Shown here one piece after another: positions 16,268-24,996 of a stretch of DNA of 51,440 nucleotides (position 1 is the stretch's first letter; each line of letters opens with the position of its first letter). This DNA is from Salinivenus iranica (GTDB lineage Bacteria > Bacteroidota > Rhodothermia > Rhodothermales > Salinibacteraceae): NCBI GenBank assembly GCA_002894665.1, contig NCRB01000017.1, positions 1-51,440 of the forward strand, given 5' to 3'. A program made the position numbers and the translations under genes. Under the pieces are notes generated by a model that had not been told where the DNA came from, searched no databases, and saw only the letters and a program-made list of their open reading frames with translations.

Positions 16268-16906
16268 TTACTCAGCCTTCGCGGCAATCTCGTCGCGCTT
16301 TCGCTCCAGGCTCGCCATTAGCGCCCCAAACCCGCGCTTGCGGATGACGGACTGGAACGAGCGGGCGTATCCCTCCGCCGTGCTCACGTCGTCGAGGATA
16401 ATGTCTTCGGCCCGCCACTCCCCCTCTCGTCGCTCCAGCACGTACTCTACCGGCGTGCGGGTGCCCTTGTACTCGGTGGTCGTGCGCACGAAGGCGCTAT
16501 CGCCCTGTACGGAAATCTGGTCGAACGTGACCCGTGAGTTGTACACCCCAAGGTCGCTCATGGACTGCGCCCGCACCACGTCGCGGAAGACCGATACGAA
16601 GGTGTCTCGCCGGTCGGTGCTCAGCGTATCCCAGTGCGGCCCCAGGGCCGTCTGCGCCATTACCCGGAAGTCGATTACGCCGTTGATCAGTTCCTTGAGG
16701 CGCTGGCGCTGCTCGGCCGTGTAGTCGTCGCTCCCGCGGAGGATGCTCTTGATTTCCTGGTCTCGCTCCTCGAGCATCTGCCGGATCTCGTCCTCTGTGG
16801 CGGTGTCCTGGGCCTGCGCCGGCGCGGCGCCCCCCCCGAGGCTCAGAAGCACGAGAAGCGCGCCGGAAAGAAGGGGGCGGAAACGGGTCATGACGATGCG
16901 AGGCAT
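16268..16906 (-). CDS. MlaC/Ttg2D-family periplasmic lipid-binding protein
   Basis: This secreted protein of 212 residues has a signal peptide (RPLLSGALLVLLSLGG...AQAQ). The mature part has the MlaC outline: a helical N-terminus with LKELINGVIDFRVMAQTALGPHW, then TFVSVFRDVVRAQSMSDLG, a strand region VEYVLERREGEWRAEDIILDDVS, and GYARSFQSVIRKRGFGALMASL. MlaC proteins carry phospholipids between the membranes. The partner MlaE/F/D genes are not in the window. A second ATG at 16891 also fits. It lies 45 bases downstream of the tolC-like gene, so the two may be co-transcribed. Confidence 0.75.
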   Translation of the reverse strand: MPRIVMTRFRPLLSGALLVLLSLGGGAAPAQAQDTATEDEIRQMLEERDQEIKSILRGSDDYTAEQRQRLKELINGVIDFRVMAQTALGPHWDTLSTDRRDTFVSVFRDVVRAQSMSDLGVYNSRVTFDQISVQGDSAFVRTTTEYKGTRTPVEYVLERREGEWRAEDIILDDVSTAEGYARSFQSVIRKRGFGALMASLERKRDEIAAKAE

Positions 16907-16951
16907 GGTGCAGAAAAGAATGTGTGGGACGTCCTCCCGAACGAGAGGGCG

Positions 16952-18403
16952 TCACTTCTGGGTAGAGGTAGAATCAACAAGCGTGCCGCTCTGTGCCCGA
17001 TCGGCCAGGGTCCCGGTGGCCTGGAGAAGCCGAAGTACGGCCACGTTGTACTCCTTTACGGCCTGGAAATAGCGCGCCTTCTCCTCCAGATCGGCCCGCA
17101 CCGCCTTCACCAGGTTCTCCGTGTCGCCGAACCCCAGATCAAAGTCGACCTGCTCGGTGCGCAGCCACTCGCCGGAGATGGTGGTCGACCGGTCCCGCGA
17201 CTCCATGGCGGTCTGCGCCACAATCAGGTTGCGAAAGGCCTCTTCCACCTCGAAGCGAACGAGTTGGCGCGCCGCCGTCTGCTGATTCTCCACCTCACGG
17301 AGCTCCGCTTCGGCCTGCTCCACGCGGGCCGACGTCTGCCCAAAGTTCAGGTTCTGCTCGATGCCGATGCCTGTGCGAGTCCCCGTACCCATGAAGGAGT
17401 CGCCAATAAAGGCATTGTCGGGGTTGGGGCGCTCCGGAAGGGTAATGCTCTGCGAGAGGCTGGCCTGCACACCAATTTTCGGGTAGTAGTCGGACCGGGC
17501 CACGTCCACCAGGGCCTCGCGGGCCTGCACCCCCGCCTCGGCCTGCTCCACCTCCGGCCGATTTTGTAGGGCGAGCTCCGTGTAGTAGGTGAGCGAGTCG
17601 GGGTGGAGCTCAAACGAAAGGGGTTGAATCTCCTCCGGGGCGGCCTGCACAACGGTCTCGTCCGGCACAAAGAGCTGGCGACGAAGGGCCGAGCGGGCCG
17701 TCCGCCGGTTCTGCGTAATCTCCACGACCCGACGCTTGTACTCTTCCTCCGTCAGTCGCGTCTGGAACAGGTCGGCCTGGTCCACACTCTCGTCCCCTTC
17801 CTCCAGCATCCGATTGATTTCCTTCTTGGCCCGGTCGATCACCTCCTCCGTGCGGTCCGCCAGCCGATCGAGCGCCTTCGTGAGCAGCAGGTTGTAGTAG
17901 ATCTCCCCGGTGCGCGCCGACACCTCCAGCGCCTTCTGGTCCAGGCGGGCGTCCTCAACCGCCACCCCGTGCCCGGCCGCCTCGATGGTGCCCGAAAGCT
18001 CTCCCCACGTGAACAGCGGCTGGCGCACCGCGATCTCGGCCCGCCCAAACGGTCGCAGCGCCCCGACCGACCAGTCGTTCTCCACATCGGGGTTCAGGTA
18101 CAGCTGGTCGTCCGGAAACGTGTTGTCCGCCGGCACGTCGAGGCCGGGGGCGAACGAGGACGCGAGACTCATCGACACGTCGGTGAGGTAACGGCTGGCG
18201 CGCGCCTGGTCGCTGCGGGCCGTGGCGAAGCGACGCTCGGCCCGCCGCTGGTCCACCTCCGGACTCACCCGGAGGGCCGACGTAATGGCCTCCGTGAGGG
18301 TCACGCGGAGGGTGTCCTGCGTCGTCGGGGCCTGGGCCGACACAGACCCTGCGAGGACCCCGAGAAGGACGCTGAGAAGAAGGGAACGGGCGGGGGACGA
18401 CAT
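16952..18403 (-). CDS. TolC-family outer-membrane efflux protein
   Basis: This protein of 483 residues has a signal peptide (SSPARSLLLSVLLGVLAGSVSAQ) and two outer-membrane-efflux (OEP) repeats rich in long alpha-helical heptads, for example RLTEEEYKRRVVEITQNRRT and EQAEAELREVENQQTAARQL. It would form the periplasm-spanning tunnel of a type I or RND export system. No inner-membrane pump or adaptor gene lies next to it; the MlaC-like gene follows, and the combination with an Mla-type carrier suggests envelope lipid or solute traffic. The ATG at 18403 is preferred to a GTG two codons earlier. Confidence 0.85.
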   Translation of the reverse strand: MSSPARSLLLSVLLGVLAGSVSAQAPTTQDTLRVTLTEAITSALRVSPEVDQRRAERRFATARSDQARASRYLTDVSMSLASSFAPGLDVPADNTFPDDQLYLNPDVENDWSVGALRPFGRAEIAVRQPLFTWGELSGTIEAAGHGVAVEDARLDQKALEVSARTGEIYYNLLLTKALDRLADRTEEVIDRAKKEINRMLEEGDESVDQADLFQTRLTEEEYKRRVVEITQNRRTARSALRRQLFVPDETVVQAAPEEIQPLSFELHPDSLTYYTELALQNRPEVEQAEAGVQAREALVDVARSDYYPKIGVQASLSQSITLPERPNPDNAFIGDSFMGTGTRTGIGIEQNLNFGQTSARVEQAEAELREVENQQTAARQLVRFEVEEAFRNLIVAQTAMESRDRSTTISGEWLRTEQVDFDLGFGDTENLVKAVRADLEEKARYFQAVKEYNVAVLRLLQATGTLADRAQSGTLVDSTSTQK

Positions 18404-18614
18404 GAGCACGTCGAATCAGTCAGAGAACGGATGCTTCGGGAGGCGGAAGAGCCGGGCACAGGAGACGCATTCCGACTGTCTCTTGCCTCGCCTGTTGACG
18501 CCGCGCGCCGTTCGCCGAAGGTAACGGACCGGGCGAAGGCTCGGTCCCGCGGCACACGCGCAGGGGCCCTCTCGTAAAAGTTTCCCACATACAGCTCACT
18601 CTCCCTCTTTTCCC

Positions 18615-18905
18615 ATGGCCCCCAGCAGCCCCCGCCCGCTCGGCGAAGTCATCAAAGAGGTGATCGACGGACTCGACGTCCAGGCCGAGATTGACGAGGC
18701 CCGAGTCGTCGAGACGTGGGCCTCGGTGGCCGGCACCCGGATCAATGCCGTCACCAAAACGGCCTGGATGAAGGGCTCCACGCTCTACGTGAAGATCACC
18801 TCTGCGGCCTGGCGGCAGCAACTACACATGAACCGTCGACAGTGGCGCGAGCGCCTGAACGGCGCCCTCGACGACGAGCTCGTCGACGAAATTGTCTTCC
18901 GCTGA
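18615..18905 (+). CDS. DUF721/DciA-like protein
   Basis: This small protein of 96 residues is divergent from the tolC-like gene. It has the DUF721 pattern: LGEVIKEVIDGLDVQ, VVETWASVAGTRINAVTKTAWMKGSTLYVKITSAAWRQQLHMNR and LVDEIVFR at the end. In many bacteria lacking DnaC/DnaI, proteins of this family (DciA) help load the replicative helicase. It is a short form consisting of the KH-like domain only, and a replication role is inferred. Confidence 0.75.
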   Translation: MAPSSPRPLGEVIKEVIDGLDVQAEIDEARVVETWASVAGTRINAVTKTAWMKGSTLYVKITSAAWRQQLHMNRRQWRERLNGALDDELVDEIVFR

Positions 18906-18924
18906 CCCCCCGCACACTGCGCCT

Positions 18925-20184
18925 CTACCCCTCAAAGGTCCGGAAGGCAACCGAGGTGTTGTGGCCCCCAAAGCCAAAGGCGTTGGAAATGGCGAGGTCC
19001 ACAGACCGCTCCTCCGCCTCGTTGAAGGTGTAGTGGAGATCGCAGTCGGGATCGGGCTCCTCAAAATTGATGGTCGGCGGCACCACGTCGTGCCGGATCG
19101 CCTGGATGACGGCGATGGCCTCGATGGCCCCGGCCGCCCCCAGCAGATGCCCCGTCATGCTCTTCGTCGACGACACGTTTAGGTCGTAGGCGTGATCGCC
19201 GAAGACCTGCTTCAGCGCCTTCGTCTCCGCCACGTCTCCCTGCGGGGTTGAGGTGCCGTGCGCGTTGACGTAGTCGATCTCCGACGGGTTGATCTCCGCG
19301 TTTTCGAGGACGCGCTCCAGGGCGAGGCACACGCCGCCCCCGTCCGGGTCCGGCGCCGTCAGGTGGTACGCATCGGCCGACATGCCAATGCCCTCAAGCT
19401 CGGCGTAGATGGGGGCGCCGCGCTCCCGGGCCCGCTCCAGCGACTCCACGAAAAGCGCACCGGCCCCTTCCCCCATCACAAACCCGTCCCGCTTCGCGTC
19501 GAACGGGCGCGAGGCGTGGGCCGGGTCGTCGTTTCGGGTGGAGAGGGCCCGCATGCTGGCGAAGCCCGCGATGCCGAGGCGCGTCACGCAGGCGTCGGTG
19601 CCCCCGCAGAGCGCCGCGTCCATGTCTCCCTCCCGGATGAGGCGGTATGCATCCCCAATGTTGTGATTTCCCGTTGCGCAGGCCGACACCGCCGCATGGT
19701 TGGGCCCGCGAAAGTCGTACTGCATCGCAATCTGGCCCGCCGCGATGTCGGGGATGAGCATCGGGATGAAGAACGGGGACGTCTGCGCCCGATCGTTCTC
19801 CAGAAAGTATTCCGTCTGGTCCTGAAACACCTGCATGCCGCCGATGCCGGTGCCGTAGACGACCCCGATCCGGTCCTTTTGGTCCTGCGGCATCGCCTCT
19901 GGATCCAGGCCCGCGTCCTGCACGGCCTCGTCGGCGGCCGCCAGGGCATACTGGCAGAACGGGTCCATGCGCCGCACCTGCTTGGCGTCGAGGTACTCTT
20001 CAGCGTCGAAGCCGTCGAGTTCGCACGCAAAGGTGGTACGCAGTCCCTCCGGATCGAACGACGAAATGGTATCGGCGCCACTCCGACCCTCTACGAGCCC
20101 GTTCCAATAGTCGTCGACGGTGAGGCCCAGGGGCGTGAGGGCCCCCATGCCCGTAACGACAACCCTTCGCGATGCATCAGCCAT
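18925..20184 (-). CDS. fabF: 3-oxoacyl-[acyl-carrier-protein] synthase II
   Basis: This 419-residue condensing enzyme elongates acyl-ACP with malonyl-ACP in type II fatty-acid synthesis. The Cys-His-His triad is complete: Cys169 in VSACATGNH, His309 in NAHGTSTPQGD and His346 in SMTGHLLGAAG. The spacings (140 and 37) are identical to those of E. coli FabF. The start ATG at 20184 gives the standard MADASRRVVVTGMGALTPLG; an upstream in-frame extension is not plausible. The gene follows acpP on the same strand, 125 bases away, the usual acpP-fabF order. Confidence 0.93.
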   Translation of the reverse strand: MADASRRVVVTGMGALTPLGLTVDDYWNGLVEGRSGADTISSFDPEGLRTTFACELDGFDAEEYLDAKQVRRMDPFCQYALAAADEAVQDAGLDPEAMPQDQKDRIGVVYGTGIGGMQVFQDQTEYFLENDRAQTSPFFIPMLIPDIAAGQIAMQYDFRGPNHAAVSACATGNHNIGDAYRLIREGDMDAALCGGTDACVTRLGIAGFASMRALSTRNDDPAHASRPFDAKRDGFVMGEGAGALFVESLERARERGAPIYAELEGIGMSADAYHLTAPDPDGGGVCLALERVLENAEINPSEIDYVNAHGTSTPQGDVAETKALKQVFGDHAYDLNVSSTKSMTGHLLGAAGAIEAIAVIQAIRHDVVPPTINFEEPDPDCDLHYTFNEAEERSVDLAISNAFGFGGHNTSVAFRTFEG

Positions 20185-20309
20185 AGTGGTATCGGAGTCA
20201 GGAGACAAAACGACGGATGGGGGCCCGGCCCCTGGTCGCCCCCAAAATGAATGCCCGACGGGCCCCAGGGACGCCTGCGGCACGCCGGGACAGAACGAGG
20301 CCGTTCGTG

Positions 20310-20549
20310 CTACCCTACGTTCTCCTCAAGGTAGTCAATCGCGTCGCCCACCGTGGCAATCTCTTCCGCCTCGTCGTCCGGAATGGTGAGATCAAACTCC
20401 TTCTCGAACTCCATAATCAGCTCCACGATGTCAAGCGAGTCGGCGCCCAGGTCGTTTGTAAACGAGGCGTCCGTGCTCACGTCGGACTCGTCCACGCCGA
20501 GCTTCTCAACGATGATTGACTTAACCGTCTCTTCGATGTCGGTAGCCAT
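20310..20549 (-). CDS. acpP: Acyl carrier protein
   Basis: This acidic protein of 79 residues carries the growing acyl chain on a 4'-phosphopantetheine arm. The attachment site is Ser38 in [19 protein letters not shown], the canonical DSL motif. Helix 1 ([14 protein letters not shown]) and helix 4 ([15 protein letters not shown]) complete the fold. The ATG at 20549 gives the usual length; a longer upstream reading is spurious. It leads into fabF. Confidence 0.95.
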   Translation of the reverse strand: MATDIEETVKSIIVEKLGVDESDVSTDASFTNDLGADSLDIVELIMEFEKEFDLTIPDDEAEEIATVGDAIDYLEENVG

Positions 20550-20781
20550 GATTTGGCAATTTCTTTGGTGAGTGAGAGCGTTCTGACTGAATGCGGTACA
20601 GAAAAAGCGTCGTCGACTCCCCATGTGCCCTTCCATCCCCCGACGACCGGGCCGCTACGGCCTTGGTTTCAACCGCCAAAAACTACAACCAGGCCCCCGG
20701 AGAAGCAACGTCCCCCCTTCGTTTGATGCAAGCTTCTCACGCGGACAACCCAGTGTCCGTTCAGGAACTCGAGCCCCTCCC

Positions 20782-20896
20782 ACCGTTCTTTACAGAACGG
20801 TCGTTTGCAATGGCTCATCGGCTGCTTACCTTATCTTCGCCTTTGCGTCCCGCTCCACCGGCGGAGCCGTCTCTGTTCGGTGTCCCGTCGCGGGAC
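20782..20896 (+). promoter_or_regulatory. metK leader with two short hairpins
   Basis: Within the 380-base gap before metK two perfect stems are seen: ACCGTTCT-TTAC-AGAACGGT (20782-20801) and GTCCCG-TCG-CGGGAC (20882-20896). Neither looks like a known SAM riboswitch, and neither carries a T-tract. They may be a leader regulatory structure or an operator. Their function is unknown. Confidence 0.3.
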
Positions 20897-20929
20897 GTAC
20901 GCTTTTCTCCCAATTTCTCCTGTTCGTTT

Positions 20930-22090
20930 ATGGCCTACTTGTTTACGTCCGAATCGGTCTCGGAGGGACACCCCGACAAGATTGCAGATCAAATTTCGGA
21001 TGCCATTCTCGATGCCCTCCTCGCCGAGGACCCGGACAGCCGCGTCGCGATCGAAACCCTCGTCACCTCCGGCCTTGTGGTCTTGACGGGCGAGGTCAGC
21101 TCCCGAGCTCGTGTCGAGCCTCGCCGGATTGCGCGGGAAGTGATCCGCGACATCGGCTACACCGATCCGCGCCTCCGGTTCGACGCTGACTCGTGTGGGG
21201 TCATCAGCAGCATCCACGAGCAAAGCAGCGACATTAACCGGGGCGTGGACGGGAAGCAGGAACAGGGGGCCGGCGACCAGGGCCTCATGTTCGGGTACGC
21301 GTGCCGGGAAACGGGCGAGTACATGCCGATGGCCATTACGTTCGCCCACCGCCTGATGCAGGAACTGGCCCACCTCCGCAAGGAGACCGACAAGATGCCC
21401 TACCTGCGCCCCGACTCCAAAAGTCAGGTAACCATCGAGTACGAGGACGACCGCATCACCCCGAAGCGCATCCACACCGTCGTCCTCTCCACCCAGCACG
21501 ACGACGGCATTTCGCAGAAGCAGATCCGACGGGACGTGCGCAACATCGTGCTCCCCCGCGCCCTGCCCGAGGACCTGCTCGACGACAACCTCACCCTGCA
21601 CGTCAACCCGACCGGCCGGTTCGTGATCGGCGGGCCGCACGGCGACACGGGCCTCACCGGCCGCAAGATTATCGTGGACACCTACGGCGGCAAGGGCGCC
21701 CACGGCGGCGGTGCGTTTAGCGGAAAGGACCCGTCGAAGGTCGACCGAAGTGCGACCTACGCCGCCCGGCATGTCGCCAAAAACCTCGTGGCCGCCGGGC
21801 TCTGCGACGAGGCCATCGTGCAGATTGCCTACGCCATCGGCGTGGCCGACCCTGTCTCGGTGGACGTGCAGACGAACGGAACCGGCACGCTCCCCGACAC
21901 GGCCCTCTGCGACCTCGTGCACGAACACTTCGAGCTCTCGCCCACCGCCATCATTGAGCGGTTCGACCTCCTCAAGCCTCGCTACCAAAAGACCGCCGCG
22001 TACGGCCACTTCGGACGTCCGTCGTTCCCCTGGGAAGAATTGACCCACGTCGACACCCTGAAGCGGGCCGGCGCCGAGATGTCCGAATAG
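20930..22090 (+). CDS. metK: S-adenosylmethionine synthetase
   Basis: This enzyme of 386 residues makes S-adenosylmethionine from methionine and ATP. The signatures are complete: the N-terminal [19 protein letters not shown], the loop [15 protein letters not shown] with the catalytic acids, and the C-terminal [21 protein letters not shown], which includes the P-loop-like and K+ site region. The length is standard. The start ATG at 20930 gives [10 protein letters not shown]; an in-frame extension from 20591 contains no homology. It is divergent from acpP-fabF. Confidence 0.95.
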   Translation: MAYLFTSESVSEGHPDKIADQISDAILDALLAEDPDSRVAIETLVTSGLVVLTGEVSSRARVEPRRIAREVIRDIGYTDPRLRFDADSCGVISSIHEQSSDINRGVDGKQEQGAGDQGLMFGYACRETGEYMPMAITFAHRLMQELAHLRKETDKMPYLRPDSKSQVTIEYEDDRITPKRIHTVVLSTQHDDGISQKQIRRDVRNIVLPRALPEDLLDDNLTLHVNPTGRFVIGGPHGDTGLTGRKIIVDTYGGKGAHGGGAFSGKDPSKVDRSATYAARHVAKNLVAAGLCDEAIVQIAYAIGVADPVSVDVQTNGTGTLPDTALCDLVHEHFELSPTAIIERFDLLKPRYQKTAAYGHFGRPSFPWEELTHVDTLKRAGAEMSE

Positions 22091-22256
22091 GCCCGCGGGG
22101 CTGGGCCCGTGGTTTCCTTTTCTCCCGCGAAGACCGTACATTTTGGGAACGACCGATCAGGCGAACTGAACGTGCCAGGGGTGGGCCGATCCCAACCACT
22201 CGACTCCTGTAACGGTCTCGGAGCGTAGTCGTCCACTGGTCCGACACGCACATGGC

Positions 22257-22282
22257 CCCCGGGACTTTTCTGAGTCCCGGGG
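22257..22282. promoter_or_regulatory. Strong 10-bp hairpin upstream of ECF sigma gene
   Basis: CCCCGGGACT and AGTCCCGGGG pair perfectly around the six-base loop TTTCTG, in the 335-base gap between metK and the sigma gene, about 145 bases before the start. With no T-run it is not a clear terminator; it may be an operator or an mRNA leader structure. I recognise nothing else in this gap. Confidence 0.4.
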
Positions 22283-22425
22283 ACATTCGCACTGCGCTTG
22301 TCGCTCCCTCAACGCCTTGGCTCCTCACGGCACCGAACCTGGCATGCAATCTGCGAAGAGAATCGGACACCGAGGAGGGGATTCTCCTGTTCCGTCCGTC
22401 TCCCTTCGCTTGATGCACAGCGTTC

Positions 22426-22998
22426 ATGGCGCACGACGAACCCGACGAGGTCTACGCCCAGCGCGTCCAAGACGGTGATCGAGAAGCGTTCCGTGTCTTA
22501 ATCGAGCGGTACGAGGGCATGGTATTCGACCTCACACACCAGTACAGCAACACTCCGGAGGACGCCGAAGATCTGGCCCAGGACATCTTCCTGAAGGCCT
22601 ATCGGCGGATCAATGACCTCCGGTCTCCCGGCCGGTTTTCCTCCTGGCTGTACGGCATTGCCCTGAACCGCTGTCGCGACTACGCCAAGAATGTACGACG
22701 GGAAACCTACGCGTTTAGCCGAACGGAGGAGCACGACGATGCCGCCGTGACGGACGACCGCCAGCCCGGACAGGACGATCAGCTCGTGGCCGATGAGCGA
22801 TCCGAACAGCTGTGGGACGCCCTGAGCGAGCTCTCTTCCACGTACGCCACCCCCTTCCTCCTCAAATACCGGGATGGCATGACGTACAAGGCCATGTCGA
22901 AGCGCCTGGACGTGTCGGTCAGTGCCCTCAAGGTGCGAGTACACCGCGCCCGCAAAAAGCTTCGCAGCCTACTCGACGACCGTAATGGACACTCCTGA
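22426..22998 (+). CDS. ECF (sigma-70 group IV) sigma factor
   Basis: This 190-residue alternative sigma factor has the two DNA/core-binding regions. Region 2 runs from about residue 10 to 85 (FRVLIERYEGMVFDLTHQYS, EDAEDLAQDIFLKAYRRIND, RFSSWLYGIALNRCRDY). Region 4 runs from about 130 to 185 (LSELSSTYATPFLLKYRDGMTYKAMSKRLDVSVSALKVRVHRARKKLRSLL). The linker between them is acidic. The next gene overlaps it by 14 bases and looks like its anti-sigma factor, so the pair is translationally coupled. Confidence 0.9.
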   Translation: MAHDEPDEVYAQRVQDGDREAFRVLIERYEGMVFDLTHQYSNTPEDAEDLAQDIFLKAYRRINDLRSPGRFSSWLYGIALNRCRDYAKNVRRETYAFSRTEEHDDAAVTDDRQPGQDDQLVADERSEQLWDALSELSSTYATPFLLKYRDGMTYKAMSKRLDVSVSALKVRVHRARKKLRSLLDDRNGHS

Positions 22999-23731
22999 CC
23001 CCGACACACTGGTTCAGCGGTTTCTCGACGGCGATCTCTCGGAGGCCGAGGTCGAAGCGGCCCTGCACCGCATCGCCGACGACGCGGAGGCGCGCGATCT
23101 CCTTCGGTTTGAGCTGCGGATGACGCAGGACTTTGCGGCCTCTCGTTCCCCAGCCCCGCCGCCCGACTTCGCCTCGGAAACCGTCGAGGCCCTCCCCCCG
23201 GCGTCGGACGCCCGCGACTCGTCCCCTGTATCGCTTGGGGACTGGCTTCAGGGGCTCTGGCGGCGAGCTACGCGCCCGGTGACGGTGCCCGTCCGCCCGG
23301 CGTACGCCCTCGTTCCCATCCTGCTCCTAGCCGCAATGGCGTGGGTGCTGTGGCCTGTCGCCCCGTCGTCGACGGCCGGCGGGTCGTCCGTCGAACCCGT
23401 ACAGTCGACCTCCTCGGCCACCTCCTCCCAGCCCGTCGCCGCCGAGTCTGCCGCGCCCGACGACAGAAAGACCGTCTGGATTCGGTTCCTCTACCCCGAT
23501 AACGACGCCGACTCCGTAGCCGTGGCGGGCGACTTCAACCAGTGGCAACCCATCTCGCTCACCCCCCGCACGGTGGACGGCCGCACCGTATGGACCGGAC
23601 TGGTCCCCGTCCCCCGCGGTGAACACGAATATCAATTTGTGATTGACGGAGACCAATGGGTGCCCGACCCCTTGGCCCCCGAAACCCGAAGCGACGGATT
23701 TGGGGCCCAGAACGCCGTACTCGAAGTATAG
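22985..23731 (+). CDS. Anti-sigma-like membrane protein with C-terminal CBM48/AMPK glycogen-binding-like domain
   Basis: This 248-residue protein has three parts. An N-terminal cytosolic segment (residues 1-105) is helical (LVQRFLDGDLSEAEVEAALHRIADDAEARDL), like short anti-sigma domains, but has no Cys, so it lacks the usual zinc motif. A membrane helix lies at about 107-124. A periplasmic domain at about 160-248 has the AMPK-beta/CBM48 pattern: AGDFNQWQP (Trp187), EHEYQFVIDGDQWVPDP (Trp225) and GAQNAVLEV (Asn243). The two Trp and the Asn that contact glycogen in AMPK-beta are kept; the contacting Lys is replaced by Gln217. I infer that a glucan in the periplasm controls the sigma factor. Confidence 0.75.
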   Translation: MDTPDPDTLVQRFLDGDLSEAEVEAALHRIADDAEARDLLRFELRMTQDFAASRSPAPPPDFASETVEALPPASDARDSSPVSLGDWLQGLWRRATRPVTVPVRPAYALVPILLLAAMAWVLWPVAPSSTAGGSSVEPVQSTSSATSSQPVAAESAAPDDRKTVWIRFLYPDNDADSVAVAGDFNQWQPISLTPRTVDGRTVWTGLVPVPRGEHEYQFVIDGDQWVPDPLAPETRSDGFGAQNAVLEV

Positions 23732-23749
23732 GGCGACGTCCCTGCACCG

Positions 23750-24991
23750 ATGACCCGTGTTCGCTTCCTATGTTGGTCTTTGCTCCTCGGGCTCGGCCTG
23801 TGGGGGCCTCTGAGTGCCCCGCCGGCCGCAGCGCAGCAGTGGACCGGTACGGCCTCGCTGGGACTGGCCGGGGGATACCAGACCAATACATACCTCGACC
23901 CGGTGGCGGGCACGTGGAATCCCTCCTTTGCGCCCACCTTCGCCGCCCTCACCCCGCGGCTGGGCCTCACCCACAGCGGGCCGAACACTCGACTCGACGT
24001 CACGGCTCAGTCGCTTCTATACCCTCGCCACGACCGTCGGCCCCAACTGCTTCAGGGATTTGTGGACGGGCACTATCGGCTCAATCCGCAGTGGGCCGTC
24101 GGGATGGTGGGCGGGGCCTCACGCTATCGACTCAGCGTGTCCCGCGACGGCTGGTGGGCCCTTCCCTCCGTCCGATGGACCCCCACCGCGGATGCGTCCC
24201 TGACCCTCCGGGCCGGCGTCACCCAACGCGTCGATCGCTCGACGGCGGCGACGGCCCGCCAGTGGAGTAGCCTCGCCACCGTGCGCGCCTCCTACTGGCT
24301 CACCGAGCAGCTCCGCGGCGACCTCCAGGTGTACCGGAGCGACGGGCGCACGGCCGCCGCGACAGAGTTCGGGTACGGGAGTACCGGCGCCACGCTCTCC
24401 GCCACGTACTGGGCCTCCAACAACCTGTCGCTTACGGCGCGGGCCGGGGCCGAGCAAGTGCAGTACCGGTTTTCCTCGTCGGAGGCCACCGGCTCGCAGC
24501 ACGACCGGGTGGGACGCGTCGGCCTCTCCGCCACGTGGCGGGTGCGTCCCTCGGTCTCCGTGTTCGGTCGCGCACGGGCCCTCCAGGCGTCCCTGGCCGG
24601 TCGTGACGCCGCTCAGTCGGATGTATACCTCGCCGCCGGCGTGCGCCTCCAACTTCAACGGGCCTTCGGGAAGGAGGAAGGCCCCGACGCCTCGTTCCGT
24701 CAGTCGGTCTGCCGCCCCACCGATGCAGGCCTCCGGTTTCGGGTGCCGTACGACGGAGAGGGCACCCCCCACATCACGGGCGTCTTCTCCGGCTGGTCTC
24801 TTCCCGGCATTCCCCTCACCGAAGTGGACGACGGCGTGTGGGGCACCACGGTCGAGGTCGACTCCGGGCGCTACCCGTACCGCGTCCGGGTCGTGGAGCG
24901 TGACGGGGCCCGATGGTTGTCTCTCCCCTCCTACGCTCGCACCGCCGAGGACGCCTTCGGCGGGACCAATGGCGTGTGCATCGTTCCTTAA
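23750..24991 (+). CDS. Secreted outer-membrane beta-barrel with C-terminal CBM48-like domain
   Basis: This protein of 413 residues begins with a signal peptide (MTRVRFLCWSLLLGLGLWGPL...AAAQQ). The middle (about 35-325) shows alternating amphipathic strands typical of outer-membrane barrels, such as RASYWLTEQLRGDLQVYRSD and VGLSATWRVRPSVSVFGRARAL. The last 80 residues (about 334-413) resemble CBM48: HITGVFSGWSLP (Trp349), RYPYRVRVVERDGARWLSLP (Trp388) and GTNGVCIVP (Asn407). This is the second CBM48-like module in the same operon. The gene follows the anti-sigma gene by 18 bases. The barrel function and the binding partner are unknown. Confidence 0.6.
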   Translation: MTRVRFLCWSLLLGLGLWGPLSAPPAAAQQWTGTASLGLAGGYQTNTYLDPVAGTWNPSFAPTFAALTPRLGLTHSGPNTRLDVTAQSLLYPRHDRRPQLLQGFVDGHYRLNPQWAVGMVGGASRYRLSVSRDGWWALPSVRWTPTADASLTLRAGVTQRVDRSTAATARQWSSLATVRASYWLTEQLRGDLQVYRSDGRTAAATEFGYGSTGATLSATYWASNNLSLTARAGAEQVQYRFSSSEATGSQHDRVGRVGLSATWRVRPSVSVFGRARALQASLAGRDAAQSDVYLAAGVRLQLQRAFGKEEGPDASFRQSVCRPTDAGLRFRVPYDGEGTPHITGVFSGWSLPGIPLTEVDDGVWGTTVEVDSGRYPYRVRVVERDGARWLSLPSYARTAEDAFGGTNGVCIVP

Positions 24992-24996
24992 CGAAT

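Noticed and set aside
20550-20929. SAM riboswitch before metK
   Set aside because: The SAM-I and SAM-II core sequences were looked for and not recognised; only short stems are present.
22146-22180. Autoregulatory ECF promoter (GGAAC) before the sigma gene at 22.4 kb
   Set aside because: GGAAC is present at 22146, but no matching -10 CGTC-like box lies at the usual 16-17 base spacing.
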